Shown here: positions 33,456 to 43,500 of the stretch, piece after piece
Layout of the letters: the number at the start of each line of letters is the position of its first letter
Numbering within the stretch: position 1 is the stretch's first letter
Assembly (NCBI RefSeq): GCF_018742245.1
Contig: NZ_CP036132.1
Coordinates: 1,421,001 to 1,485,000 of the forward strand
Reading direction: 5' to 3'
Source of the DNA: Bacillus mycoides
Lineage (GTDB): Bacteria > Bacillota > Bacilli > Bacillales > Bacillaceae_G
Length of the DNA: 64,000 nt
Translations under genes and position numbers: made by a program
Notes under the pieces: model-generated
The model's input: only the letters and a program-made list of their open reading frames with translations
The model's database searches: none
Told to the model about the DNA's origin: nothing

Positions 33456-34044
33456 TCTCGTATGGGCAGCGATGGCAGTTATAGGGATTGTATATGCCAT
33501 GATAAATGGAACGATGGAAGAAGTGACCAAAGCAGTGTTTGAAGGGTCAAAAGATGCTGTAACGATTTGTATTGGACTTATTAGTGTTTTAGTATTTTGG
33601 CTCGGTTTAATGAAAATTGCTGAGGAAGCTGGATTGTTAAAGAAGTTAGTATCACTTTTTATGCCGATAGTAAAAAGATTATTTCCAGAAATACCGAAGG
33701 ATCACCCGTCAATGGGATTCATTTTATCAAATATGATGGCGAACTTTTTTGGGTTAGGTAATGCAGCAACACCTTTAGGTATTAAAGCAATGGAACAACT
33801 GAAAGAGTTAAATGGTGGAAAGGATTCAGCAAGTCGTTCTATGGTGACGTTTCTAGCATTAAATACTTCAGCAATTACATTAATTCCGACTACTGTCATT
33901 TCGATTCGAATGACTTATGAATCAGCAAACCCTACTGAAATCGTTGGCGTAACATTTATAGCACAAGTGTTATCGATGATTGGAGCGATTTGGATTGACC
34001 GCTATTTTTACCGGAGAAGGAGTAGAAAGGGGCGGAAAAAATGA
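33448..34044 (+). CDS. spmA: Spore maturation protein SpmA
   Basis: 198 residues, a nucleoside-recognition-type (Gate domain) membrane protein. About four helices carry FFGLGNAATPLGIKAM and LNTSAITLIPTTVISIR motifs. With SpmB it promotes core dehydration and heat resistance of spores. Overlaps at both ends (8 bases with dacB, 4 with spmB) imply coupled translation. Confidence 0.94.
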   Translation: MVNLVWAAMAVIGIVYAMINGTMEEVTKAVFEGSKDAVTICIGLISVLVFWLGLMKIAEEAGLLKKLVSLFMPIVKRLFPEIPKDHPSMGFILSNMMANFFGLGNAATPLGIKAMEQLKELNGGKDSASRSMVTFLALNTSAITLIPTTVISIRMTYESANPTEIVGVTFIAQVLSMIGAIWIDRYFYRRRSRKGRKK

Positions 34045-34571
34045 GTATTGTAAATACAATTTCATTATGGGTAATTCCTTGTGTAATTGGTTTTATCCTT
34101 TTGTATGGCACGATAAAGAAAGTTCCAACGTATGAATCGTTCGTTGAGGGCGGAAAAGAAGGGATTCAAATTGCGGTTTCCATTTTGCCGTTTATGGTTG
34201 GAATGCTTGTATCTATTTCTATTTTCCGGGCATCAGGTGCTTTAGATGCGATGATATCGGTAATGAAGCCGATGTTAGACCTTATTCATGTACCAGCCGA
34301 AATCGTTCCACTTGCACTTATACGTCCGATTTCGGGATCTGCTGGTTTAAGTATTACGACCGATTTAATCGCTACATATGGGCCAGACTCGTTTATTGGT
34401 AGGTTAGCTTCAACGATGCAAGGTAGCACAGATACGACTTTTTATATATTAACAGTATACTTTGGGGCTGTCGGTATTAGAAAAATGGGAGATGCATTAA
34501 AGGTAGGACTTTTTGCAGATTTAATCGGAATTATTTGTTCGATTGTGTTTGTTTCCCTATTGTTTCGGTAA
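34041..34571 (+). CDS. spmB: Spore maturation protein SpmB
   Basis: 176 residues, with Gate domain motifs RPISGSAGLSITTDLIATYGP and GSTDTTFYILTVYFGAVG; about five helices. It is the partner of SpmA. The ATG overlaps the spmA stop (ATGA). Its unit ends at the terminator at 34615. Confidence 0.94.
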   Translation: MSIVNTISLWVIPCVIGFILLYGTIKKVPTYESFVEGGKEGIQIAVSILPFMVGMLVSISIFRASGALDAMISVMKPMLDLIHVPAEIVPLALIRPISGSAGLSITTDLIATYGPDSFIGRLASTMQGSTDTTFYILTVYFGAVGIRKMGDALKVGLFADLIGIICSIVFVSLLFR

Positions 34572-34614
34572 TGCTATTCATTTTTTGTGCTATTTCGCTT
34601 ATAATACGTATACG

Positions 34615-34650
34615 ACCACTATTAACGTGTAGTTTAATAGTGGTTTTTTT
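34615..34650 (+). terminator. Terminator of dacB-spmAB
   Basis: ACCACTATTAA pairs with TTAATAGTGGT around a 10-nt loop, then a T run. The next 200 bp hold only the rluB promoter region. Confidence 0.87.
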
Positions 34651-34860
34651 ATGCGGTATTTTTGACAAAATGGTGAACTTTTATCGTGGACAACATGAAA
34701 AAGTGTAAATAATAATAAAGGGTGAAAACGTGATATAGCCTTTATACGTTTATTATCATTGCTATGTTGTTAAAGATAGGCGAAGTAAATGGCATAAAGC
34801 TTAGGCGGTTGCCAAGTCTTTCTAATGTAAGGTAAGATAAATTTGAGGTGAAAAAAAGAA

Positions 34861-35589
34861 ATGGAACGATTACAAAAAGTGATTGCGCAAGCAGGTATTG
34901 CATCGAGAAGAAAGGCTGAGGAATTAATTCAGCAAGGGAAAGTGAAAGTTAATGGGAAAATAGTGAAGGAGTTAGGAACAAAAGTAACTCCTCAAGATAA
35001 AGTGGAAGTAAATAACATCCCTCTTGAAAAAGAAGAACCTGTTTATTTTTTACTATATAAACCAACTGGTGTAATTTCAAGTGTATCAGATGATAAAGGA
35101 AGAAATGTTGTAACAGACTTTTTCCCTGAAATTAGACAACGTTTATTCCCAATCGGACGCTTAGATTATGATACGTCTGGCGTATTATTGATGACAAATG
35201 ATGGTGAATTTGCAAATGTATTAATGCATCCGAGATATAAAGTTGAAAAAACGTATGTTGCGAAAATTAAAGGGCCATTAACAGGTGAGAAAATTCGCAT
35301 GTTAGAACGAGGTGTTGCATTAGAAGATGGGAAAACAGCACCAGCACAAGTGAAAATTATTTCTTGGGACAAGCGTAAAGAGATGGCGATTGTACAATTA
35401 ACGATTCATGAAGGACGTAACCGTCAAGTACGCCGCATGTTTGAAGCGTTAGATTGTAAAGTAATGAAATTAAAACGTGAACGTTATGCCTTTTTAGAAG
35501 TGGGTAGCTTGCGTCCTGGTGATGCAAGAGAATTGACACCACATGAGGTGAAACAATTACGTGCATTGGCTTCTACAAAGCCTCGCTAA
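34861..35589 (+). CDS. rluB: 23S rRNA pseudouridine synthase RluB
   Basis: 242 residues. An N-terminal S4 RNA-binding domain (ERLQKVIAQAGIASRRKAEELI) is followed by the RsuA-type catalytic domain with catalytic Asp in GRLDYDTSGVLLMTND and the GRNRQVRRMFE motif. It modifies a uridine in the 23S peptidyl-transferase region. Position between spmB and resA matches B. subtilis ypuL. Confidence 0.94.
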   Translation: MERLQKVIAQAGIASRRKAEELIQQGKVKVNGKIVKELGTKVTPQDKVEVNNIPLEKEEPVYFLLYKPTGVISSVSDDKGRNVVTDFFPEIRQRLFPIGRLDYDTSGVLLMTNDGEFANVLMHPRYKVEKTYVAKIKGPLTGEKIRMLERGVALEDGKTAPAQVKIISWDKRKEMAIVQLTIHEGRNRQVRRMFEALDCKVMKLKRERYAFLEVGSLRPGDARELTPHEVKQLRALASTKPR

Positions 35590-35597
35590 TCTATATT

Positions 35598-35640
35598 GTG
35601 AAACTTTCACCAGTGGAATGCTCCGCTGGTGATTTATTAA
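35598..35640 (+). repeat. Short member of the dispersed repeat family (copy E), terminator-like
   Basis: TGTGAAACTTTCACCAGTGG, a short loop, then CCGCTGGTGATTTATTA. It matches only the first hairpin module of copies A-D and sits nine bases after the rluB stop in the same orientation. It probably ends rluB transcription. Confidence 0.6.
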
Positions 35641-35683
35641 AAAATACATATATTTATCACTCGTCGAAGAGAGGGGAGACAAC

Positions 35684-36205
35684 ATGAAAAAAAATCGCTT
35701 ATTATTTCGTGTTATCATTTTGCTCATTTTAAGCGGTGCGGTAGGGTTTACGCTATATCAAGGATTTTTTACTGATAAAGAGAAAATGCAAATTGGAAAA
35801 GAAGCACCTAACTTTGTTGTAACTGATTTAGAAGGAAAGAATATTGAATTAAAAGATTTAAAGGGAAAAGGTGTATTTTTAAATTTTTGGGGAACTTGGT
35901 GTAAACCTTGTGAAAAAGAAATGCCTTATATGAATGAGTTATACCCGAAATATAAAGAAAAAGGCGTTGAAATTATTGCCTTAGATGCAGATGAAACGGA
36001 TATCGCAGTGAAAAACTTTGTGAAACAATATGATTTGAAATTCCCAGTTGCAATTGATAAAGGGCAAAAGATCATAGGTACATATGGAGTAGGCCCATTA
36101 CCAACAACCTTTTTAATTGATAAAGAAGGCAAAGTAGTAGAGCAAATTATAGGTGAGCAAACGAAGGAACAATTGGAAGAGTACTTAAAGAAAATTACTC
36201 CATAA
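35684..36205 (+). CDS. resA: Thiol-disulfide oxidoreductase ResA
   Basis: 173 residues. An N-terminal anchor helix (about 8-27) is followed by a TlpA-like thioredoxin domain with C73-K-P-C76 in [15 protein letters not shown] and the cis-proline loop [13 protein letters not shown]. It faces outwards and reduces the haem-binding cysteines of apocytochrome c so that ResBC can attach haem. It is first of the resABC genes. Confidence 0.95.
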   Translation: MKKNRLLFRVIILLILSGAVGFTLYQGFFTDKEKMQIGKEAPNFVVTDLEGKNIELKDLKGKGVFLNFWGTWCKPCEKEMPYMNELYPKYKEKGVEIIALDADETDIAVKNFVKQYDLKFPVAIDKGQKIIGTYGVGPLPTTFLIDKEGKVVEQIIGEQTKEQLEEYLKKITP

Positions 36206-36329
36206 TTAAGAAAGCCTTTACATAAGAGGTGCTTACGTATAGCACCTTCGTTTTAAAGATTCTGAGTATTGCGGTAACTCTAAGCTGAAATATACAATAG
36301 TACATATAGATAAAAGGGCGGTGAGAGCT

Positions 36330-37952
36330 TTGAAAGAGATTAAGTGTGAATGTGGACATGTTAATCCGATAGGAACCATTTTTTGTGAAGCATGTGGGAA
36401 ACCATTTGAAAGTAATGAAAATATGAAATTATTGGATATGAGATATGAGGGGAGTGCCCGGAGATCTCTCACACATACAAAAACGATAGTCGATAAAATT
36501 TGGAGTTTTTTCTCTTCTGTAAAAGTAGGGGTATGGTTAATTGTAATAACTTTAGCTGCATCGGCAATAGGAACTATCTTTCCCCAAGAAATGTACATAA
36601 CTCCAGGAATCGAACCAGCTGAATATTATAAAACCGAGTATGGATTTTTAGGACAATTATACTATCAATTAGGATTTAATAATTTATATGGATCATGGTG
36701 GTACATGATTTTAATTGCTTCCATTGGTATTTCACTTGTTATATGCAGTTTAGACCGTGTCATTCCTCTTTATAAAGCTTTAAAAAAACAAGGGGTGAAA
36801 AGACACCCAAGTTTTTTAAAAAGACAGAGAGTGCACGGGACTGGTACGCCGCATGAAGGTGACTTAGAACGAGTTCAAATTAATTTAAAGAAACGTAATT
36901 ATAATGTGAAAGTGGAAGACGGGAACGTTTTAGCGGAAAAGGGACGTTTTTCCCGTTGGGGTCCATATGTAAACCATATTGGTCTTATTATCTTTCTATT
37001 CGGTGCAATGCTACGTTTTTTACCGAGTATGTATGTAGATGAAGCACTTTGGTTACGTGACGGTGAAACGAAAGAAATACCAGGAACAGATGGTCAATAC
37101 TATTTGAAAAACGAAAAGTTTATCAAGGAAGTTTATGATAAGAGTAAGGATAAAGAAGTTTTTGATGAAGCAATTGATCGTGTTGGTGATAAAATGATTG
37201 CGAAAAACTTCCAAACAAATGCTGTATTATATAAAGCGGTAGGAGAAAATATAGCAGGTCAAAAACCAAAATTAGAAAAGGTAAAAGAAGCTGAAATTCG
37301 AGTGAATGAGCCACTGAAATTTGATCAATTTGCTGTTTATCAAGTGGATTACAAAGAAAGTGAATTTAAAAGCATGTCTTTCCATTTGCAAAACAAAGAA
37401 AATAATCAAAAGTGGGGACCGATTAAAGTAGATTTAGCGAATCCTACAGAAAAATATGATTTAGGAAATGGGTATTCTCTAGAACTATTAAGCTATTTTC
37501 CTGATTTTTATTTTGATGAGAATGGAAGGCCGAATACGAAAACGAAATTACCGAATAATCCTGCATTCGTCTTTAAAATGTTTACCCCGGAAACACCAGA
37601 TGGTGAAGTTAGTTTCGTCGGTATTCAGCAAAACATAGAGCCTGACGGGAATAATAAATATAAAATGTCATTTGCAGGTGTGGAAATGCAAAATGCAACA
37701 GCTCTTACAGTAAGAAAAGATTTGACGCTTTGGATTCTCGGTATTGGAGGATTTATATTTATGGTTGGTGTGATTCAAGGTATGTATTGGAACCATCGCC
37801 GTATTTGGATACAACGTGTTAATGATGAATGGTGGGTTGCAGGCCATACGAATAAAAATTGGTTCGGCTTAAAGAAAGATATTGAAAGAGTACTAGAAGG
37901 AACAGCGATTCCACAACCACACGATAAAATAAATGATAAAAAAACTAGTTAA
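36330..37952 (+). CDS. resB: Cytochrome c biogenesis protein ResB (CcsB-type)
   Basis: 540 residues from the TTG at 36330, behind GGGCGGTG; a GTG three codons earlier overlaps that RBS. The N-terminus carries a zinc-ribbon-like C-x-C ... C-x-x-C segment ([19 protein letters not shown]) that B. subtilis ResB also appears to have. Membrane helices lie at about residues 60-80, 125-145, 205-225 and near 465, with a large outer domain between the third and fourth. With ResC it moves and attaches haem to cytochrome c. Confidence 0.93.
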   Translation: MKEIKCECGHVNPIGTIFCEACGKPFESNENMKLLDMRYEGSARRSLTHTKTIVDKIWSFFSSVKVGVWLIVITLAASAIGTIFPQEMYITPGIEPAEYYKTEYGFLGQLYYQLGFNNLYGSWWYMILIASIGISLVICSLDRVIPLYKALKKQGVKRHPSFLKRQRVHGTGTPHEGDLERVQINLKKRNYNVKVEDGNVLAEKGRFSRWGPYVNHIGLIIFLFGAMLRFLPSMYVDEALWLRDGETKEIPGTDGQYYLKNEKFIKEVYDKSKDKEVFDEAIDRVGDKMIAKNFQTNAVLYKAVGENIAGQKPKLEKVKEAEIRVNEPLKFDQFAVYQVDYKESEFKSMSFHLQNKENNQKWGPIKVDLANPTEKYDLGNGYSLELLSYFPDFYFDENGRPNTKTKLPNNPAFVFKMFTPETPDGEVSFVGIQQNIEPDGNNKYKMSFAGVEMQNATALTVRKDLTLWILGIGGFIFMVGVIQGMYWNHRRIWIQRVNDEWWVAGHTNKNWFGLKKDIERVLEGTAIPQPHDKINDKKTS

Positions 37953-37966
37953 GGTGGGGAAACGAT

Positions 37967-39124
37967 ATGGTACAAATAAGCAGTAATTTTCTGTTCGCCG
38001 CGTTTATCTTATATTTAATTGCAACTTTATTTTTTGGAGGAGCAATTAAAGAAAAAGGTCATAAGTGGGCAAATATAGGTATAACTATAGCAATTTTAGG
38101 ATTTATTGCGCAAATAGTATATTTTGTTACAAGATGGATTGCATCAGGACATGCACCAGTTAGTAACTTTTTTGAATTTGGTACATTTTTCGGCATGATG
38201 CTTGTGGGAGCTTTTATCATTATGTACTTTGTATACCGTGTAAGTATTATTGGTTTATTTGCTTTACCGGTAGCTCTTTTATTAATTGCTTATGCAAGTA
38301 TGTTCCCGAGAGAAATTTCACCGCTTATCCCATCTTTAAAGAGTAATTGGCTACATATTCATGTAACGACAGCGGCAGCGGGACAAGCAATATTAGCAAT
38401 TAGTTTTATTACAGGCGTAATGTATTTACTGAAAAATGTAGATCAATCAACAAGAAGTAAGCGTACATTTTGGTTAGAGACGGTGGTTTTCACACTTGTT
38501 TGTACAGTTGGATTTATTGGAGTAACAACTGTCTTTTCTAGTTTGAAATACGAATCGAAGTTTCAATGGATTGATAAAAATGAACAACAAGTTGAGATGA
38601 AGTATAATCTCCCTGCTTTAGTTGGACCGCATGAAGGGAAGTTAATGACAGAAAATAAATTAGAACCGGCGGTTGAAGTCCCAGCGATTGTAAATGCAAA
38701 AAAATTAAATACTGTTATTTGGTCAGTGTTAGTCGGAACACTACTTTATATTGTATTAAGACTTATTTTACGTAAGCGAGTGTCAGCGGCACTTCAGCCG
38801 TTAGTAAAGAATACGAATAGTGATTTATTAGATGAAATAGGATATCGTTCTATTGCGATAGGATTCCCAGTGTTTACATTAGGAGCGTTAATCTTTGCTA
38901 TGATCTGGGCCCAAATTGCTTGGACGCGCTTTTGGGGCTGGGATCCAAAAGAAGTTTGGGCGCTTATTACTTGGCTCTTTTATGCTGCGGTATTACATTT
39001 ACGCTTATCTAAAGGATGGCATGGAGAAAAATCCGCCTGGCTTGCAGTAATTGGTTTTGCAATCATTATGTTTAACTTTATTGTAGTAAACTTAATTATC
39101 GCGGGTTTACATTCATATGCATAG
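37967..39124 (+). CDS. resC: Cytochrome c biogenesis protein ResC (CcsA-type)
   Basis: 385 residues and about eight helices. The tryptophan-rich haem-handling motif [14 protein letters not shown] is near the C-terminus, with conserved histidines in [11 protein letters not shown] and [12 protein letters not shown]. It forms the haem exporter/ligase with ResB. It lies 14 bp behind resB. An imperfect terminator follows, so resDE have their own promoter as well. Confidence 0.95.
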   Translation: MVQISSNFLFAAFILYLIATLFFGGAIKEKGHKWANIGITIAILGFIAQIVYFVTRWIASGHAPVSNFFEFGTFFGMMLVGAFIIMYFVYRVSIIGLFALPVALLLIAYASMFPREISPLIPSLKSNWLHIHVTTAAAGQAILAISFITGVMYLLKNVDQSTRSKRTFWLETVVFTLVCTVGFIGVTTVFSSLKYESKFQWIDKNEQQVEMKYNLPALVGPHEGKLMTENKLEPAVEVPAIVNAKKLNTVIWSVLVGTLLYIVLRLILRKRVSAALQPLVKNTNSDLLDEIGYRSIAIGFPVFTLGALIFAMIWAQIAWTRFWGWDPKEVWALITWLFYAAVLHLRLSKGWHGEKSAWLAVIGFAIIMFNFIVVNLIIAGLHSYA

Positions 39125-39130
39125 AGAAAT

Positions 39131-39164
39131 AAAATAGGAGAGTGTATGTCACTTTCCTATTTTA
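39131..39164 (+). terminator. Terminator after resABC
   Basis: AAAATAGGAGAGTG pairs with CACTTTCCTATTTT, allowing a G-T wobble and a mismatch, followed by TTTTTG. Read-through into resDE is possible. Confidence 0.7.
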
Positions 39165-39425
39165 TTTTTGTCAAATTTTCTTCTTTTTTTAGAAAAACAT
39201 GACAAAGTAGCGGTTGATTCTGTAAAATGATGTCGAGGACCAAATATACTGTTCAAAAAAAATACATAGTTTTGGAAAAAAAATGAACAAACTTTATTAT
39301 TCTTGTGAAGCATAATATGGGAAGTGGAACGTTAAAAAATGCTTAATTAAACGAGGATAGGTGCAACATTATATTGTAGAAGGGTAGGTGTAAACCGTTG
39401 TGGTAAAAGTACGCAGCGGGTAGAA
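39165..39425 (+). promoter_or_regulatory. resD upstream region
   Basis: 260 bp with no gene and no clear hairpin. TTGTGAAGCATAATATGGG and several A/T-rich tracts lie in the second half. A TATACT -10-like hexamer is near 39246, but I cannot pair it with a convincing -35. The RBS before resD is weak (GCGGGTAG). Confidence 0.35.
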
Positions 39426-40142
39426 ATGGAAAATGAATCAAGAATTTTAATTGTAGACGATGAGGATCGTATTCGTCGTTTATTAAAGATGTATTTAGAA
39501 AGAGAGCAATACACAATTGAAGAAGCGGATAATGGTGATACAGCTTTAGAAATGGCGTTACAAAATGATTATGATTTAATCCTATTGGATATTATGATGC
39601 CTGGTAAAGATGGTATCGAAGTGTGTAAAGGGATTCGTGAGAAGAAAGCGACGCCAATTATTATGCTGACAGCAAAAGGTGAGGAAGTAAATAGGGTACA
39701 AGGGTTTGAAGTTGGAACTGATGATTATATCGTAAAGCCGTTTAGCCCGCGTGAAGTAGTACTTCGTGTGAAAGCGGTATTACGCCGCGCTGTACCAACG
39801 ACATTCTTTACACAAGATACAACGACGAAAGATGTTACTGTGTTCCCTCATTTAACAATTGATAATGATGCGCACCGTGTTACAGCGGATGGCAATGAAG
39901 TAAACTTAACACCGAAAGAATATGAATTACTATTATTCTTAGCGAAAGCTCCGGATAAAGTTTTTGACCGTGAGCAATTGTTAAAAGAAGTATGGCAATA
40001 TGAGTTCTTCGGAGATTTACGTACAGTTGATACGCATGTAAAGCGTTTACGTGAAAAGTTAAGTAAACAATCACCAGATGCAGCGAAGATGATTGTTACC
40101 GTTTGGGGCGTTGGTTACAAGTTTGAGGTTGTGAACGACTGA
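39426..40142 (+). CDS. resD: Response regulator ResD (OmpR family)
   Basis: 238 residues. The receiver has D11/D12, phospho-acceptor D55 (LLDIMMPGKDG) and Lys in DDYIVKPFSP. The winged-helix DNA-binding domain spans about 135-236 (LTPKEYELLLFLAKAPDKVFDREQ, TVDTHVKRLREKL). It activates respiration, haem and anaerobic NO-response genes. The last base of the stop is the first of the resE ATG. Confidence 0.95.
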   Translation: MENESRILIVDDEDRIRRLLKMYLEREQYTIEEADNGDTALEMALQNDYDLILLDIMMPGKDGIEVCKGIREKKATPIIMLTAKGEEVNRVQGFEVGTDDYIVKPFSPREVVLRVKAVLRRAVPTTFFTQDTTTKDVTVFPHLTIDNDAHRVTADGNEVNLTPKEYELLLFLAKAPDKVFDREQLLKEVWQYEFFGDLRTVDTHVKRLREKLSKQSPDAAKMIVTVWGVGYKFEVVND

Positions 40143-41917
40143 TGCTTTGGAGAAGTGTAGTAGGGAAGTTATGGATGACCATATTACTTCTCGTTTCGTT
40201 TGTTCTTGGATTTGTTGCAATTTTACTTTCGCAGTTTTTTAGAACGTATTATGTTGATATGAGTCAAGCTAGGCTTCAGAAAGTTGCAACAAGTGTCACG
40301 GAATTAATTGAAGAAGGTGCCGATGTAAAAACGATTGAGGATATTGCTTACAAATTTTCCGATCCACTTTCAAGGATTATCATTGTAGAAGATGGTAAGG
40401 AAATTTCTTCTTCGCCGAAACAAGAAGGATTAGTTACGCTTACAATGGATGATCTGAAAAATGATAAAGAATTAGCAGCTGTTTTTACAGATAAAAAGGA
40501 AATTAAGAATAATATTAGAAAAGCCTCTAATAGTAGAAAAAATAAAAACACTGAAAATGATATTATGATCGTCGGGAAACCAGTGCAGTCAAAAAATCAA
40601 AGTGCTGTGTTTGTATATGAATCTTTACAAGTTCCGATACAAGGTATGGAGAGAACGACTGATTTTATTTTCTTATCAGCCGGGATTGCGATTATTTTAA
40701 CAACGTTCTTTGCATTTTTCTTATCTACTCGAATTACGGCACCACTTCGTAAAATGCGCGAGGTTGCATTTGAGGTGGCACGCGGGAAATTTGATACGAA
40801 AGCCCCTATGGTGTCGCAAGACGAAATTGGTGAGCTTGCAACTGCTTTAAATCAAATGGGGAAACAGTTGAAGTTTAATATGAATGCCCTGCAGCAAGAA
40901 AAAGAGCAGTTAGCTAGCATTTTGAGTAGTATGGCAGATGGTGTTATTACGTTAAATCAAGAAGGTGAAGTTGTTGTTATCAACCCACCGGCAGAACACT
41001 TCTTACAAGTTTGGCAAGAAGAAAAAGAAGTAGAGTTAAGTAAAAAATTGCCTTCTGAACTTGTTGAACTATTCCATCTCGTTGTAGAAAGTGAGCAACA
41101 ACAAGTTGTTGAAATTAATTTGCAAAAAGGTAACTACGTAGTTCTTATGACACCGCTTTACAATCAAACAAAAATTCGCGGAGCTGTAGCAGTATTGAGA
41201 GATATGACGGAGGAGCGTCGTCTTGAGAAAATGCGTCAAGACTTTATTGCGAATGTATCACATGAACTTCGTACACCGATGGTAATGCTTCAAGGATATA
41301 GTGAAGCAATTTTAGATGATATTGTGCAAACGAAAGAAGAAATTAATGAGTTTGTTCAAATTATTTATGATGAATCTGTTCGTTTAGGTAAACTTGTAAA
41401 TGAGCTATTAGATTTAGCTCGTATGGAAAGTGGGCATGTAGAGTTACATATAGGTGAAGTAGATATTCATCCATTTGTCGAAAAAATTGGCCGTAAATTC
41501 CAGGGGATTGCAAAGGATAAAGAAGTCCAATTAACAGTGGATTTCCAAAGTCCAATTGAACGATATCCGTTTGATGCAGACCGTATGGAACAGGTATTGA
41601 CGAATTTAATTGATAATGCAATCCGCCATACAAATGCAGGTGGCCATGTTACACTTGTAATTAATACGAAAAATAGTGGCCTTACTTTCGAAGTGCAAGA
41701 TTCAGGTGCTGGTATTCCAGAAGAAGATATTCCGTTCTTGTTCGATCGATTCTATAAAGCTGATAAAGCGAGAACGCGCGGGAAAAAAGTTGGTACAGGA
41801 CTTGGGCTTGCGATTGCTAAAAATATTGTTCAAGGTCATGACGGGAAGATTTCTGTATCAAGTGTCGTTGGAGAAGGAACTATATTCTCTGTATATTTAC
41901 CAAATCGTATAATTTAG
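40142..41917 (+). CDS. resE: Sensor histidine kinase ResE
   Basis: 591 residues. Helices at about 10-34 and 175-195 enclose an outer sensor domain. HAMP (about 196-248), PAS (about 255-355), HisKA with His374 (IANVSHELRTPMVMLQGY) and ATPase (NLIDNAIRHTNAGG, GTGLGLAIAKN) follow. It responds to oxygen limitation and NO and phosphorylates ResD. In B. subtilis sigX follows resE; here the next gene is an adenosyltransferase. Confidence 0.95.
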   Translation: MLWRSVVGKLWMTILLLVSFVLGFVAILLSQFFRTYYVDMSQARLQKVATSVTELIEEGADVKTIEDIAYKFSDPLSRIIIVEDGKEISSSPKQEGLVTLTMDDLKNDKELAAVFTDKKEIKNNIRKASNSRKNKNTENDIMIVGKPVQSKNQSAVFVYESLQVPIQGMERTTDFIFLSAGIAIILTTFFAFFLSTRITAPLRKMREVAFEVARGKFDTKAPMVSQDEIGELATALNQMGKQLKFNMNALQQEKEQLASILSSMADGVITLNQEGEVVVINPPAEHFLQVWQEEKEVELSKKLPSELVELFHLVVESEQQQVVEINLQKGNYVVLMTPLYNQTKIRGAVAVLRDMTEERRLEKMRQDFIANVSHELRTPMVMLQGYSEAILDDIVQTKEEINEFVQIIYDESVRLGKLVNELLDLARMESGHVELHIGEVDIHPFVEKIGRKFQGIAKDKEVQLTVDFQSPIERYPFDADRMEQVLTNLIDNAIRHTNAGGHVTLVINTKNSGLTFEVQDSGAGIPEEDIPFLFDRFYKADKARTRGKKVGTGLGLAIAKNIVQGHDGKISVSSVVGEGTIFSVYLPNRII

Positions 41918-41949
41918 ATATATATGTTTTTTTAGGTAATCATGAATAA

Positions 41950-42012
41950 AAGCTCTACTGTTTTTTATTTTTTTGTAAGTGCAATTAAATAAAGAATGGT
42001 AGAGTTTTTTTC
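41950..42012 (+). terminator. Long-stem terminator of resDE
   Basis: CTCTACTGTTTTTTATTT is largely complementary to AAATAAAGAATGGTAGAG (about 14 of 18 plus wobbles) around a 16-nt loop, followed by a T run. Confidence 0.75.
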
Positions 42013-42056
42013 TTTAATAATCAGAATGAAAATAAAAAGAGAGGTGCCATAATGAA

Positions 42057-42638
42057 ATGAAACTTTATACAAAAACAGGTGATAAAGGGGAAACGAGTGT
42101 CATAGGTGGCCGAGTGGATAAAGATCATATACGTGTAGAAGCTTATGGCACAATTGATGAGGCGAATTCTCATATTGGATATGCCATGTCTAAATTGCAA
42201 GAGGAATGTTTTCGTAACATTTATAACGAACTTGAAAATATTCAACATGAACTATTTGATTGTGGAGGGGATTTAGCAATAGTAGAGAAGAAAATCCCTT
42301 ATAAAGTAACGATAGAGATGGTCGAGTATTTAGAGAGACGAATTGATTCGTATACAGAAGAAGCGCCGCCGTTAGAGCGTTTTATTTTACCAGGCGGTAG
42401 CGAGGTATCGGCTGCACTACACATTGCACGTACAGTTATAAGAAGAGCAGAACGTTGTATAGTGTCCTTGCAAAAAGAAGGAGAAACCAATGAAATTGTT
42501 CTAAAGTATGTAAATAGGTTATCTGATTATTTATTTGCGCTTGCTAGAGTAATAAATGCACGTTTACAAGTGAAAGATGTGGAATATAACCGCAGTGCAC
42601 TTGTTTTTCGTAATAAAGAAGAGAAGGAAGTGGAGTAA
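42057..42638 (+). CDS. Cob(I)yrinic acid a,c-diamide adenosyltransferase, PduO type
   Basis: 193 residues with RBS GAGGTG. The family's ATP-binding start KLYTKTGDKGETSVIGGRV is clear, as are DEANSHIGYA and FILPGGSEVSAALHIARTVIRRAER. It transfers the adenosyl group of ATP to cob(I)alamin to make coenzyme B12. A three-codon ATG-AAA-TGA just before the true start overlaps it. No other B12 genes are adjacent. Confidence 0.94.
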   Translation: MKLYTKTGDKGETSVIGGRVDKDHIRVEAYGTIDEANSHIGYAMSKLQEECFRNIYNELENIQHELFDCGGDLAIVEKKIPYKVTIEMVEYLERRIDSYTEEAPPLERFILPGGSEVSAALHIARTVIRRAERCIVSLQKEGETNEIVLKYVNRLSDYLFALARVINARLQVKDVEYNRSALVFRNKEEKEVE

Positions 42639-42656
42639 TTCACTTTCTTTTTTTGT
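42624..42656 (+). terminator. Weak terminator
   Basis: AGGAAGTG pairs with CACTTTCTT around GAGTAATT, then a long T run. The stem overlaps the stop codon. Confidence 0.6.
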
Positions 42657-42722
42657 ATACTTTTTTCTGTAATATCCCACAATAGAGAAGGTATGACGGT
42701 TATTAGAAAACGGAGGATGTAT

Positions 42723-43337
42723 ATGAAAGCGTTAAAATGTGGCGTGGTGATATTGAGTATATTATTTTTATCTCAATTACATGTTTACGCGGAAGAGAAT
42801 CAGTGGATATGGCCTGTTGATGGGCAGCTAAGTGATTATTTTGGGACAAGACATGGGAAACACTATGGTATTGATATAGCTGCGCCTATTGGAACGCCTG
42901 TTGCAGCTATTCAAAATGGTAAGGTGACAAAGTCTTATTTTTCAAGTAGTTATGGAAATGTTGTGTTTATTAAACATGGAGAATATGAGGCTGTTTATGC
43001 GCATTTAAATAAGAGATATGTAGTTCAAGGGGATAACATTTCAAAAGGAGAGCTAATTGGAGAGGTAGGGAATACAGGAGAATCGCGAGGAGCGCATTTA
43101 CATTTAGAAGTGCATCAAGGGAGATGGACGATGGAGAAAAGGAATGCGATGAATCCGTTGCTTGTTTTAAATGAACAAAAAAATCAAGTCGTGTCATCAT
43201 CACTATATGTTGTACAAAAAGGTGATACTTTAGTTGGCATTGCTCGGAAATTTAGTATGACAGTTGAAGAAATTAAAGTGAGGAATGGATTGCGACAAGA
43301 GCAAATCTATCCGAATCAACAACTATACGTTAAGTAA
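42723..43337 (+). CDS. Secreted M23 endopeptidase with C-terminal LysM
   Basis: 204 residues from the ATG at 42723, behind CGGAGGATG; an upstream in-frame start lacks an RBS. A signal peptide ends near VYAEE (about residue 21). The M23 domain has the zinc motif HGKHYGIDIAAP and the catalytic HLHLEVH. One LysM follows (YVVQKGDTLVGIARKFSMTVEEIKVRNG). It should bind and cut peptidoglycan cross-bridges, in vegetative growth or sporulation. Confidence 0.9.
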   Translation: MKALKCGVVILSILFLSQLHVYAEENQWIWPVDGQLSDYFGTRHGKHYGIDIAAPIGTPVAAIQNGKVTKSYFSSSYGNVVFIKHGEYEAVYAHLNKRYVVQGDNISKGELIGEVGNTGESRGAHLHLEVHQGRWTMEKRNAMNPLLVLNEQKNQVVSSSLYVVQKGDTLVGIARKFSMTVEEIKVRNGLRQEQIYPNQQLYVK

Positions 43338-43468
43338 AGGAAACGTCCCAAAAGCATAACTTTTGAATAGCTTTATTTTCTTCTTTGTTAAGATTGCGAT
43401 AGTAAATGAAATTATATCAACTTAATAACAAAATGCGGCAATAAGAGCAACCTATTCCTAACGAAAAA

Positions 43469-43494
43469 CCGTCCCAAAAGATCTTTTGGGACGG
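43469..43494. terminator. Terminator
   Basis: Perfect 13-bp palindrome arms (CCGTCCCAAAAGA / TCTTTTGGGACGG), placed to end the minus-strand gene and the M23 gene. A second GTCCCAAAAG at about 43348 belongs to the same spacer. Confidence 0.85.
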
Positions 43495-43500
43495 CTTCTT

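Noticed and set aside
36233..36598. 121-codon minus-strand frame opposite resB
   Set aside because: It is a shadow of the well-supported resB reading frame.
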